DNA from: Paramecium tetraurelia
Lineage: Eukaryota; Ciliophora; Oligohymenophorea; Peniculida; Parameciidae
Assembly (NCBI RefSeq): GCF_000165425.1
Contig: NW_001799022.1
Coordinates: 496,001-560,000, forward strand
Reading direction: 5' to 3'
DNA: 64,000 nucleotides
The position numbers were made by a program, and so were the translations under genes. This document shows positions 1-11,472 of this stretch, piece by piece. The notes under the pieces were generated by a model, which was not told the origin of the DNA, did not search any database, and worked only from the letters and a program-made list of their open reading frames with translations. The first letter of the stretch is position 1; each line of letters opens with the position of its first letter.

Positions 1-480
1 GAATAATCATAATTTATTAAATATTAATGTTTCAAAATTAAGGAATATTTTGGTTATTTTTAATATGCTTAACAAAAAATAAACTTTATTAATTTGAGAA
101 TTGGTAAACTCTTTATATCCTTGAAAAATGTAAAAAATATCATGTCTGTAGGTTCTTTGATGAAGAAAATTAAAAATTTGTATATATTACTTACAATTAA
201 TAATAAAGTACATTAAATCACTAAGATATATATAAAGAAAATAGTCATTTCCTATTAAACTTATGTTTTCAAAAGTAGTTAATTAGTTTTCGTATCAAAC
301 TACCATAATTTATATTTTAACCGTCCATGTTTTAATTACAAAATTCTGTTAAGAATAACTTAAATTATCAAAGTTTTCTGAACAGAACTATCTGAGTTGA
401 AGATACTCTGATCATTATATAGGATTGTGATTGAGATATTACAATCAATTAATATATTTATTTAAATTATTATTAAATCA
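1..480. other. Intergenic stretch upstream of the first gene
   Basis: Very AT-rich sequence in front of the first gene. I see no convincing coding stretch on either strand in the ciliate code. It probably holds the 5' flank of the gene starting at 481 and perhaps the end of a gene outside the window. Confidence 0.5.
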
Positions 481-1761
481 ATGGATCAAATAAAAAATGT
501 TGAATCTTACTTGGATAATTTACTTGGAGATTTTTAAGCTACTAAATGCACTAAATTTGCTCAATAGTTAGTTTCAAACAAATCATAGAAAATATTTCAA
601 GAATTAGATTCTCGTTAGTTATTTATCAATCAAAACCAATAACATTTAGATATGTCGTTTCGGTCCTAAACTGCCTAAATCTCCATTCCATCTAGGTACA
701 ATATCAAAAATAGTAAGAAAGATTGATTGCTTTGGCCAAATTGAAGTGAAAACATTTACAAAGGAAGAAATAGATTCGTTGAGAAAGGAACGAGGACAGA
801 GAGCATAGATAAAAGTAAAGCAAATTTAGGAGGCTTAAGAAAAGAGAAAGCAAGATTATTTGGAATCTTGGAAAAAAACCTAGTAAATTTAACACTAGAA
901 ACCATTATTCTAATTATTACAAGAATAAGAAACTGCCCAGATTAAGCTGTAATAGGAAATAATACAAAAAAGGTTAGAGTAAATCAAATAAGAGAGGAGA
1001 CCTTTAAATAAAATAGATTTCGAAGAGCACAGAAAAAAGTTTTGCGATTTAATTATACAACCAAGAAATAAATCTATTGAATCATAACTATATAACTAAA
1101 CAAAATCCATAAGTCCTGAGAAATCTGTTTATTATATAAAAGTAGAACAAGAAAAAAATAAGCAAAAATTATTGGAATAAGAAAGAAAAAATCATTTGTT
1201 GGAATTATAAGAGAAGAAAAAGAATTTTTCTGAAGAAACTAAAAATAGATTTAAACCCAAGTTGAGTTTAGATAAGTAAAATGAACTATTAGAAATATAA
1301 AGTAAATTGCACCATAGATCTGATTTCTAAAAATATTAAGTTTTAGCTAATAAAGTTAGACAAAAAAAGATTTCATATTAAATTTAAGACACGGATGAAG
1401 ATTCTAAATCACTAAATACTTTTACAAAAAATAAAGACTAGAATACCTCTTATGATATCGCCAGTTAGGATACTCAATTACCTAAGTTTAAACATAAGAG
1501 TTTTGTTATTGATACTAACACTCAACAATAAAATTAGAATTATTGGTAAAGAGTAGCTTTAAATACTAATATATCAGTAAAAGATAAGAACTTACTAATC
1601 ATAGAAGAAGCAAAAAAGTATAATTAGATTATAAATTTAGGTTAGAAGAGTTGGCAAAAAAGTAAGAATAATTAGCACGTGTCACTGGTTATGATAGCTT
1701 ATAAGCGGATAATCTCTTGATTAGTTCCATTAAAGCAAAGTTGACAGTTTTACAAAATTGA
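481..1761 (+). CDS. Coiled-coil protein, unknown function
   Basis: I do not recognise the family. The protein is about 411 residues, rich in Lys, Glu and Gln, with long predicted coiled-coil stretches through the middle and C-terminus (for example LEELAKKQEQLARV near the end). Reading it needs TAA/TAG as Gln and two introns: 696-717 (22 nt, unusual TAAG end) and 1618-1640 (23 nt, TAG end). Removing them joins three open exons and avoids the TGA at 724. The start is the first ATG of the open frame; the stop is the TGA at 1759. A structural or ciliary cytoskeletal role is possible but is only a guess from composition. The first intron is less certain than the second. Confidence 0.7.
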
Positions 1762-2150
1762 ATTTTTACTTATTCATAAAAATTAAATTCATATTTTAAA
1801 TATTTAATTATTATTGAAAGCATTGCAAATTTAATTTTTTGGATTCAAAATAATATTAGTAAAATTGTGAAAAGTTAAACTACTTATATAATTAGTTTTA
1901 TTTAAACTATGTACTGAGAGTAATCTGTAGCAATATTCACCTCTTCTAAGATGATTTTTTCATCTGATTATAAATTTATTTATTGAATCATAATTATAAT
2001 AAAATATAAAAGATAGGCTATTAAATCTTTAAGAAAGACAGAATATTTCAAATAATTCTATATGAAGTCTAGTGTTAGAAGTGATATTTCTATGTCTTAA
2101 AAAAAACAAATACTTTTTATAATTATTTACATATTATTCTTATATTATAA
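1762..2150. other. Intergenic spacer
   Basis: About 390 bases of AT-rich DNA between two genes on the same strand. It must contain the 3' end of the upstream transcript and the promoter of the kinase gene. No other feature is seen. Confidence 0.6.
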
Positions 2151-3785
2151 ATGAATAGAAATGATAAGCAAATTGAACATTACCGTTACAATTCTAAAAA
2201 AGGAAGGATTGGCAAAGGTTCCTATGCTACAGTTTACAAAGGATTTGATACGAAATCAAATTAAAATGTTGCCATTAAACAAATTTATAAGGCTGATCTC
2301 CAAAGTGCAGGTTCTATTACTTCACTTATTTTAGATAATGAGGAACATTTATTGAATGAAATTAACATGCTCAAAAGAATTAAAAATCCAAATATTATTG
2401 AAATTCTTGATGTTCTTTAAACAAAGGAGCATTATTATATTATATTAGAATATTGTAATATTGGAGATTTAGACTCTCTGCTTAAACAGAAGGATACAAT
2501 AAAATTAGATGATCATATAACTTTTTTGTAGGACATCTTAAATGCCTTTACAACATTAATTAGATGTGGGATAGCACATAGAGATCTTAAACCAGCAAAT
2601 ATTTTAGTACATTAGGAAGGAAAAAGAAGGATTTTTAAATTGGCTGATTTTGGTTATGCTAAGACAATATGCAATTACAACGCATAAATATTAAAGAGCA
2701 ATTTGGGAACCCCTGCGTATATGAGTCCTTAATTACTTAAAGAGGAATAATACACAACAAAAAGTGATATTTGGAGTTTTGGAATAATGTTATATTAAAT
2801 TATATACAATACTTGTATTTATATGAGTTAATTTAGTGCCTTGGGTAGGAAAATCAGAGTATGATTTGATTTAAAAGATTGTTAATATTCCGATAGCATT
2901 TCCTTAGACTCCCAAGGTATCAACAGTTTGTTAAGATTTAATAATTAATTGTTTATAAGTTAACGAAGATAAGAGATTAAATTGGGATGACTTATTTCGA
3001 CATCCATATGTAAGCCATTATTTTGGAAAAGTGGATATTCAATAGAATAATAGTTTGAAATAGATGCATACTCTAACTCAGAGCCTTAGATAGAAGATTG
3101 GATCGGAGGAAAAAATGGATCAGTTCTTAATTAAATTAAAATTAAAGAATAATTAATGGGAATTAAACAATGAAGAATTCAGTATGTTAATTCAGTTAAT
3201 AAATGAAAATGAGAGCATAAGCAATAATGATATTTAGTGTTTGTTTTAGGAATGTTAAATTGATGGGAAGGTGTGTTATAAGTAATTTAAAAATTGTATA
3301 TTTAATGGGGATCCAAAAAGGGTGAAAATAGTAAGACATTTATCGAATTCTAATATTAAAATACTATCAAACTTGGATGTAGCTTTAACATAACACAATA
3401 TAAGAGAATTATTTGAATAGTTTGCGACTACTAAATAAGATACATTGGAAAGACATCAATTTACAAAAATGATCAAAATGCTCGCAAATACTAATTAATT
3501 AACCAATCAAAATGTAATGATTGTCTATTAATTTAGATCAAAGAAATTATTGATTTTTTCGACGACAATGGAGATGGGATGATTCAATTTTCTGAATTCA
3601 ATAATGTTTTGAGATATGTTCAATAAATTGATAGGAATAAAAATAGCGATAATAGTTTGGATACAATAACAGAATTGGATGAAATGTCATTTATTCAAGA
3701 TCATAGCAATTTCAAGAACGTTAATCAGAAGTTTGAAAGGAGATCAGATTAAAAGATCAGTTTATGCGAATGTGTTAGTTTTTGA
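2151..3785 (+). CDS. Calcium-dependent protein kinase-like (kinase + EF-hand)
   Basis: Ser/Thr protein kinase of about 529 residues. The N-terminal kinase domain (about residues 10-280) has the glycine loop GRIGKGSYATVYKG, the catalytic loop HRDLKPANIL near residue 143, the DFG motif near 164 and a GTPAYMSPQ activation-segment end. The C-terminal part carries at least one good EF-hand loop, DDNGDGMIQFSE near residue 457, with acidic residues at positions 1, 5 and 12, plus weaker EF-like segments before it. This order is that of plant/protist calcium-dependent kinases, so it probably links calcium signals to phosphorylation. Two introns are removed: 2816-2837 (22 nt) and 3514-3536 (23 nt); both are needed to restore conserved kinase and EF-hand sequence. 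An ULK-like kinase with EF-hands is the alternative label. Confidence 0.88.
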
Positions 3786-3974
3786 TTTTTAATCTCGTTA
3801 TTAATTAAATAAATAGAATTTTAATGAATAGATCAACTAATTTACATTTTGAAATATAAATAAAAAATAGCTGATCATAACATTAAATTCAAAATTGAAT
3901 AATTTATGAATGTATTTATATGTTTAGAGAGTGTATAAATAAAAAGAACAAAACATATAATTATAAATTACACA

Positions 3975-4482
3975 TCAAGGCATTTCAATTTCACCATATT
4001 CTAACAATCTATTTTCATAGACTTGATATTATTGTTCATCTATAAACAATTCATAATTCATATATTCTAAGAATTCTTATTCCAATTTATTTATTTCCTT
4101 AACATTAATTCCCCCAATCTTTGCATAGTACTCATTCTTGTAGTAATCGTCATCTTAAAATTTAATCGCAGTTACAATAGCCAACAGCAAAAATCTAGAA
4201 AAGATATATAAAATAAATATACCTATGTATACAATGAGAATTTAATACTAGATTTGCATGTTTCTCTTAAAGTCTGTCCAAGTAGATAAGAGCTACGACG
4301 AAGCATTGTTCACTGCAATGGGTATATTTGCTTATTCTTTGCAAATAATTGTGGATTGAGATTGCTGGAGCTGCTATTGAATGAAAGATAGAATTAGATT
4401 CTAATTCAAGAGAATCAGTTTCTTTGATTATTTCATCTAGAATGTTAGAGATTGTCAAGAGGATAGGATTGGACTGCTGCAT
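3975..4482 (-). CDS. PHO80-type (P/U-type) cyclin
   Basis: Short cyclin of about 159 residues. The single cyclin box runs from a segment like IHNYLQRISKYTHCSEQC through FVVALIYLDRL and HRFLLLAIVTAIKFQDD to a conserved end with KIGGINVKEINKLEQEFL. This is the usual layout of PHO80/CYCP/CycU cyclins, which partner a CDK such as Pho85/Cdk5-like kinases. One intron, 4195-4222 (28 nt, GTA...TAG), interrupts the box and its removal restores the HRFLLL motif. The gene lies 48 bases downstream of the MIOS-like gene on the same strand, so the spacer is very short. Stop is the TGA whose complement is at 3975-3977. Which CDK it binds cannot be told from sequence. Confidence 0.88.
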
Positions 4483-4530
4483 TAATTTTATATAAACAAT
4501 AATATTAATAATAAAAATATCCTTTTTTTA

Positions 4531-6301
4531 TCAAATAATGCTACATTCGCAGTCGCAATCATAAACTGGACATTTTTGATATAAATCAAACCACTCTTCA
4601 ATATGAGATTGATGTCCTCCATGTTTGCAACTCAAACACCAAACCATGGCTTATTCTATTTTTAATTGATCCAATAGTCTTTATTAATTAGACCCTCTCT
4701 TCCTATCAATGTCTTAATTATTTGGTATTGTAAAATACTATGCACAAACAACACAATTTGACAATGCATGATTACAAGAAGCACAAAGATTTGTTCTTGG
4801 ATTATCATCTCTGGCCAGATTTCTAAGTAATTGATTAAATATTTCATAATTATTACCCTCTTCTCGGATTCCCCCTTCTTTAAATTTCTAAGTAAGGTTA
4901 CCCAACTGGATTCTGACAGAAATTGCAGCACATTGAAATTTGAGGAGTCAGATACTGTTTGAAGGCCTCATTAAGAAATGCTTTGTTGTACTCCAATTCA
5001 GTTTACTTGATCCTACACAACAGTGAATTAATGGGTATATCCTATTTCAATAAATAATCAATGTAAGAATTGAAGATCTTGATTAGTTTATCTTTTTGTG
5101 GATAATCTAAAATATATAAATATATCGAAATAATCCCGCATAATTGAAGATCCCCCTTGTCATCAAGGTATTACTACAAATATTAGATAGAGATCTCGGA
5201 TTTCCCATTTAATATGATATTATCCAACATATTCTGGATTTGTGGTTTCCTACCTTAACAAAATCTTCCCCACAATCCTATTCGATCAAAAATGCTTATT
5301 CTATGAGCACCGTAATTCAGATATTCAGCGAATTTATCTTTTTTCAAAAATTCAGCTATTAGTTCATAATAAGGATCTGTAAACTTCTTATTTTCTAAAA
5401 ACACTTTACAAATTTCAATGATGTTTTTTAAGACTTCCTTTTAACTAATATTTGTATACAAGGTTTTCATTTCATCAATACCTTAAAGAGCCATTAAGAT
5501 TTGATATGTTTCCTTATCCTGATTGGGTAAGAAATCCCTCAAAATTTGTATTGCTTTCTAGAATTGAAAATGAACACAAGCTATGGCTGCTGCTCTTGTA
5601 TATTCAGCCCTTGATATGCACTGTTTACAGAAATCTTCAACATTGAAACTCTTATGATCATCTCCACTTTTCCAACCACATCTATTAATTAACTTACTTA
5701 TCTAATCATTAGTATAGTATTCATAGAAAAAATACTCATTAGATTTTGCTTGACTTTCAGGCTCAAGGTAGATGCCTTCAAGTATAGAGTTATCTTTTTG
5801 TTTCAAAGTTAGATTTTAACTTTATATTTATAGGTCCTATTGAGATCGAATGCCTCCAGGTCTGGGTTTCTACATTTGAGTATTATTGGTTAATTATTGC
5901 TACTGCTATTATTTGATTTCATCTAGACACAATTGAATATATTGAAAGATGTCAGGATTAGCAAAGTAGCAATCATTTACATCAAATTGAAATCCTTTTG
6001 CTAATCTCTCTTAGACTAAATCATGGAAATCCTTTTCATTTTCACCCCCTTAGATTGTATAGATATTCCATTCGTTTTATGTTCTCGTCAATATTTGATC
6101 CTTTGAGATGTATTACAAGGAATCCTTATACTAAATCAAATTAAGATAATTGTATAATTCCTAATAAGTGAATTCCTACTCCTCATCCATGTCAATGTTG
6201 GTTATGTTATATTAATGCAAAATGTTCTGTAATTCCCCCACAGGTATTTTCTTTTATTTTAACTCTGAGTCCTTGCTTATATTTTAGAGAAGACTTTGCA
6301 T
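4531..6301 (-). CDS. MIOS/Sea4-like GATOR2 subunit, C-terminal part only
   Basis: Protein of about 578 residues whose last 90 residues match the C-terminal zinc-binding end of MIOS (yeast Sea4), a GATOR2/SEA complex subunit in amino-acid signalling to TORC1. Visible are CCNFCQNP, then CASCNHALSNCVVC, then WCLSCKHGGHQSHIEEWF and a final CPVYDCDCEC. The middle is alpha-helical, as in the solenoid of MIOS. One intron at 4823-4856 (34 nt) is removed; it carries an otherwise fatal TGA. The chosen ATG at 6301 is the first in the open frame. Human MIOS is about 875 residues with an N-terminal WD40 propeller; no propeller is seen here, and the region upstream belongs to the next gene. Assignment rests on the zinc-binding tail. 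Confidence 0.75.
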
Positions 6302-6451
6302 CCAAAATGGTAAATAAAATAATTATAATATTGAAATGAAGAAATTGAAGATCATTATTTTTATTTAAGCAGGTAATTTATAGTTTCGATAGTGTTTCTA
6401 TTATAGGTCTGGAATGAAAGTAATTCCTCGTGTTGCAACTAAATTTAATTT

Positions 6452-7705
6452 TCAATATACTTCATCTATAAAGTCCTGGTTATTCAATAATACTCTTGGC
6501 AATGCGTTATCAAATCGAAGTATGAAATATTTGGTAGTCTCACAAACCACATCTCTCAAGTCTTTAAACTAAGTCTATTTAGATTTATTTACTTCTATCT
6601 TTCGATCAAAATGCAAATACAAATCTGATTAATCTATGAATTATCTGAATATTTAATTATATTCATGATTTGAATCAAAGAAGCATTTGATTTCCGCTTA
6701 TTAACTAGCCATCTTTCCATAATCCTCAAATATCTACATTGATTTTGCAATTACTAAATAAATCAGACTCAATGCAGTAATCTTCTCATCTTTCTTGAAT
6801 CTATAATCAATTAGACAAACGTCAAACAATTAAACAAGTTCTCTGTATCTATAATACGATTCGTTAGATCTTTCCTTTAATGAAACATTCAATTCTTTGT
6901 CCACTATGTACTCATCCCATAATTTAGTATAATAGTTCAACCAAAAAATGGGAGTATTTGGATTCATTCTGAAATCTAGACATTTTAATATTGCAACTTC
7001 CATCTCCTCAATCTCCTGTATTGTGTATTAATCTTAAATGAGTCTATGAAAATCCTTCAATGTCTTTGGGTAGATTTCTTCGCATTTATGAGCTATGAAA
7101 ATGGCTGCTACCCCAAGAAGTTAGAATTTAGCTATTAAAACATTTGGCTACCTCAGAAGATATCTTTCGATGTAATTTCTAGATAAATAAAAGGTTTCTC
7201 TTTTAAAATGAAATGAATGAGCCACCTCAACCAACCAATCAAATAATATAGCCACCATATGACTTTAAATTTCATTCTAGTTGTTTAAGTAATTTTTTTA
7301 ATAACTATAAATTTCCTCAAATTTTACTTAATCTCTCATAAACTCATTCAAAGTTTCTTACTCTTCCTCTTAATTATTTTCTAATGAATTATTAAAAGTA
7401 AATGAAGATAAATCCTTCCCAAAAGCATCACCTATCAAATTCTCTAACTTAGAGGAATTTTATTATGATTGAATTCTTTTCTCTGAGTTTGGAGTTTCTT
7501 CTGTAATTATGGGATAAATAGCATTTTCATTCTTAACTTTCTTTGTTGTAGCTTATCTAACTTAGATAAATATTGAATACACATATTCACATGCCGCCTA
7601 ATTGGATTTGAATTTAACACTATCACAATTAGTTTTGATTCCTAAATTTCTTTATTTGTGACCTTTTCTAGCCCTACTGTTTTACTTTTTTACATTGTTT
7701 TACAT
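6452..7705 (-). CDS. Cyclin, A/B/E-like
   Basis: Intronless cyclin of about 417 residues. The cyclin box N-terminal half is clear: MVAILFDWLVEVAHSFHF, then ETFYLSRNYIERYL, then KFQLLGVAAIFIAHKCEEIY with the typical AxxxAxKxEE signature. A second, weaker cyclin fold follows (residues about 270-400). The first 150 residues are basic and low-complexity, as in mitotic or S-phase cyclins, but I see no clear destruction box. It should activate a CDK in the cell cycle. It is followed on the same strand, after 150 bases, by the MIOS-like gene and then by a second, shorter cyclin. The start at 7705 is the most upstream ATG of the open frame; a start further in would not change the assignment. Confidence 0.85.
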
Positions 7706-7909
7706 TTATATTCTCTTGGTTATGTATTTATGCTATTAATTATTTTTATTACTAATTGTATTGAAATTAAAATATAAAAATATCAAAGAGTTTCTAATTT
7801 TTTTCTAGAGAATTTTCAGGATTAAATGAGAGGATATTATAAATCCTTGATTTAATCTAGAAGAATATAATTTGACAAATTTTATATTTTAAAAAAAAAC
7901 AACTCAAAA

Positions 7910-10075
7910 TCATTATCCTCTCTTATGCTTTTTGAATTTTGCAACAATAGTTTCAATTTCATTTGGTGGAACTGGATCATGTCTTTTGTATTCAAGTGAA
8001 AATTCTCCTTGCCCTGATGTAAACCCTCTCAATTCAGTTGCATAACCAAACATTTGAGACAAGGGCACATCGGCATTCAAAACAAACATATCTCCTCGAG
8101 ATTCTGTATTTGTAACTGACCCTCTTCTCTTGGCAATACCAACCATGGCTTATTAATAAGAAGGAGCAGGAACCATAATTTCAACTGCCATGACTGGTTC
8201 CAAGATTTCTGGTCCAGCCTATCTAAAAGTTTAAGCAAATGCATATTTGGTTGCTGTCATAAAAGCATTAGAGGAGGAATCCACAACGTGAGTCTCACCT
8301 CCTTCTAAAACAAATCTAACATTAACAACTGGATAACCAGTCAAAGGACCTTTGTCGACTGATTCATAGAACCCTTTTTCAACAGCAGTGATATATTCAT
8401 TAGGTATACTAGTACCAATAACATGATTTTCAAATTGATTAGAGAATTAGCCTTCTTCCAATTGGAGTGGTTCCATATATCCAATAACTTTGGCATATTG
8501 TCCAGCACCTCCTGTTTGCTTTTTGTGTAGATAGTCAAATTGTTATTTTTATGTGATAGTTTCTCTATAATTAACAGTTGGTTGACCCAATTGAACATCA
8601 ATTTCAAATTCTCTTCTCATACGTTCAGCATAGATTTACAAGTGTAATTCACCCATTCCAGAAATAATGATTTCCTCACTTTCCTTATCCATATCGACAT
8701 TAAAGGTAGGGTCCTCTCTCTAAAATTTAGATAACGCCTTTTAGAATCGTGCAGAGTATTCCTTCTTAGAAGGTTTAATGGATAATGACATGACTGGTTA
8801 TGGAACAAACATGCTGGAACATAATACTTGATAATTCATGTCTCCATAGACAAGAGTGTCACCACTTGAACAATCTACTCCAAAGACAGCAAAGATATCT
8901 CCAGCTTCAACATCATTGATTTCTTCCATTTAATTTGCATGCATCTTAGCCATACGAGCAACCTTTACTCTCTTCTTTGTTTTCATATTATAAACATAAT
9001 CTCCCTTCTTTAACTTACCTTAATATACTCTAACATATGTTAATTATCCAAATTTATTCTCTTCTAACTTAAATGCATAACCAACGAATGGTAATTTAGG
9101 ATCTGTTTTAAATTCAATCTTTTTCTCTTCCTTTTAATCTAAAGATATTTAGAATCCAAAGTTTTATTTCTCTTCTGGAGCAGGTAAATAATCTACCACA
9201 CCATCCAAAGCCAATTAAACTCCCTTATTTTTATATGCACTTCCCATAAACACCGGGTAAAACTTGTGATCTTAACAATTCTTTCTAATGGATGCTTTTA
9301 ATTTCTCTTCACTAATTGGTTACTCATTCAAATATAAATCCTCTATCTCTGGATCAATACTTCCCAAAGTCTCAATCAATTCTTATCTCTTCTCCTTTGC
9401 TTCCTCCATGTATCTCTCTGGAACTTCGGTTTCCTTTACGTCCTCTCCTTTCAATCCTTCAAAGAAGTAAGCCTTCATTTTAATCAAATCTACTAACCCA
9501 TTAAATGTTTAATCCTATCCGATGGGTATTTGTACTGCAGCGACTGTTAATGACAATCTCTTTCTGATACTCTATATGGCACTCCATGGATTTGCTCCCA
9601 TTCTATCCAATTTATTTATGAATATGATTCTTGGCACTTTATATCTTGACATTTATTTATGAACTGTCAATGTTTATGGTTGGACTCCTGCCACTCCACA
9701 AATCAGCAATACTCCACCATCAAGCACTCTCAATGCTCTTTCTACTTCTATGGTAAAATCAACATGTCCTGGTGTATCGATCAAATTCACCTAATGTCCT
9801 CTCCATTTCAAATGAGTTGCAGCACTTTAAATTGTAATTCCCTTCTCTTTCTCAAGTTCCATAAAGTCCATGGTTGCACCTGCTGAATCTGCTCCCTTGA
9901 CTTCATGAATTTCATGAATTCTTCCACCATAATAGAGCACTCTCTCTGAAAATGTTGTTTTCCCAGAATCTATATGAGCTGAAACACCAATGTTTCTAAT
10001 TAACTTGTGGATAGGTTGACTAAACCAAAACATAGGAGTTCGCATAAATGACTTGAATCGGAATATATTATTCAT
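7910..10075 (-). CDS. GFM1: Mitochondrial translation elongation factor G
   Basis: Complete EF-G of about 721 residues without introns. The G domain shows AHIDSGKTT (P-loop, near residue 33), GITI at switch I, DTPGHVDF (G3) and NKLDRMGAN (G4). Domain II, then domain IV with [14 protein letters not shown] and the C-terminal ferredoxin-like domain ([21 protein letters not shown]) follow in the usual order. It catalyses GTP-driven translocation of tRNA and mRNA on the ribosome. The short basic, aromatic N-terminal extension and closer likeness to GFM1 than to cytosolic eEF2 suggest import into mitochondria. In-frame TAA/TAG codons fall at positions that take Gln, which helps establish the genetic code. 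It ends with KHKRG, Gln (TAA) and TGA. Confidence 0.96.
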
Positions 10076-10144
10076 CTCTTTAATTTTTACGAGAATTAAA
10101 AATTTAATTTAATTTTATTTTTTTTTTCATTTTCATACTCATCC

Positions 10145-10500
10145 TCACCCTACTCCCCACACTAAGTCAAATCCACTATTACTTTAATAATCCTTATTTT
10201 TATTCATCTAAAATTTATAAATAAAAAAGCCATTAAAAATTATAAATTCTATTATTATCATTATAATAATTGTACTACCTTCTGTTGGTGTTCCTGAGAA
10301 ATTCACAAATGCAAAAAGAGGCTATCATATATCACTATTGTTGATAAGTGCAACTTTCTCTTCCCCAAAATTCCTGTGGTTCTTAATGTTAAACCGAAGC
10401 AGATCGAGATTCTTAAGCAAATCAGAAGTAGGATGATCAAGTGAAAATAGAAATTTAGAATTGCTTGTAATAAATTTGTTAGATGAAAATAATTGGAAGT
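10145..10500 (-). pseudogene. Possible small gene or gene remnant
   Basis: On the minus strand an open stretch encodes a coding-like sequence with segments such as DHPTSDLLKNLDLLRF and NHRNFGEEKVALINN. A TGA interrupts the frame at about 10333, followed in the same frame by FAFVNFSGTPTE. A plausible 30-nt GTA...TAG intron then joins to an ending DYQSNSGFDLVWGVG and a TGA at 10145-10147. No ATG is found in frame before the end of the neighbouring coiled-coil gene. Either the interrupting TGA lies in an unusual 33-nt intron starting GTT, or this is a remnant. I do not recognise the family. Confidence 0.3.
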
Positions 10501-10505
10501 AATGA

Positions 10506-10862
10506 TCAATTAAATTCTTCCTCTACGGCTTCAGGGGCTTCAAAGTTTATATTATCTAGATTAGCTAACATTGATTTTTCATAAACCTCAGAGTTATATT
10601 CTTGTTCTTCTTTGGCTTTTTCATCTAATTAAAATTCTGCATATTGTTCATCTAATATTAGTTAATGTAGTACCAAGAACATTGCATTGCTCTTCGAAAT
10701 CTTTAATTAAATCATCATATTCTAACTTGGCTCTCAATTCTCTATGGTTCTCAAATGTCTTTAATCTCACTTACTATTATTGCTTCTAAGCATTTAATTC
10801 AATTTTCTATGATTAAAAGACACAGATACCAATTTTGTCATCTGCATTGTTTTTTCTTCCAT
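10506..10862 (-). CDS. Short coiled-coil protein
   Basis: Small protein of about 103 residues made from three exons; introns at 10807-10829 (23 nt) and 10652-10673 (22 nt) both have GTA...TAG ends, and only the spliced form is open. The product is largely a charged, Gln-rich coiled coil (RLKTFENHRELRAKLEYDDL) ending in an acidic tail with EAVEEEFN. No known domain is recognised. Small coiled-coil proteins of this kind are common among axonemal and basal-body components, but that is only a possibility. It is divergently arranged with the eS10 gene, with a spacer under 60 bases. Confidence 0.7.
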
Positions 10863-10920
10863 ATTTTGTAATAATTTGTTTAAATATTTTTTAAATAAAA
10901 AATAAATCCATTATTTTTGC

Positions 10921-11386
10921 ATGGTTCAAGTGAAGAGACAAGACAGAAGAAAAGTTTATGAATACTTGTTATTGGAAGGTGTTATTGTGATTAAGAAGGT
11001 AAATGATGAATCAATTGATTATAGGACATGGCACTCCCATTGCATGCTGAAACAGGAGTCAAGAATCTTGAAGTCTGGATGCTCTTGAGAAGCTTAAGAG
11101 ACAAGAAATTAGTGGATTTAGTATTCTCATGGCAATATTACTATTATTATCTCAAGGCAGAAGGTGTGAAATATGTAAGAGACAAATTGGGTATGTGTTT
11201 GAATTTGACATTTTCTTAGGTATTGTCGAAGATGTTATTCCTGCAACATTCAAAAAGGCTGATAAGAAATTTGAAGATGATGCTCCAGAGACAAGACAAA
11301 GAGGTGGAAAGGGAGGAAGATCATTTGGCAGAGGAAACAGAGGAGCTCCAAGAAGAAATGAAGAAACAGAATAGCCAGCCTAATGA
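10921..11386 (+). CDS. RPS10: 40S ribosomal protein eS10
   Basis: Ribosomal protein of about 136 residues with two introns, 10999-11024 (26 nt) and 11191-11219 (29 nt). The protein begins with a basic stretch (KRQDRRKVYEYLLLEGVIV) and has the conserved winged-helix core with ALPLHAETGVKNLEVW and FSWQYYYYYLKAEGVKYVRD, then a tail of Arg/Gly repeats (RGGKGGRSFGRGNRGAPRR). This is the standard layout of eukaryotic eS10, a component of the small subunit beak. Length is slightly under that of animal homologues. The final codons are Gln-Pro-Ala-Gln followed by TGA. No paralogue is visible in the window. Confidence 0.96.
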
Positions 11387-11472
11387 ATATAATTACATAA
11401 GTATATTACATTACCCATCTATTATTTTCTACACAGTTGTAAAAATAATATAAATTATTAATATAAATATAT

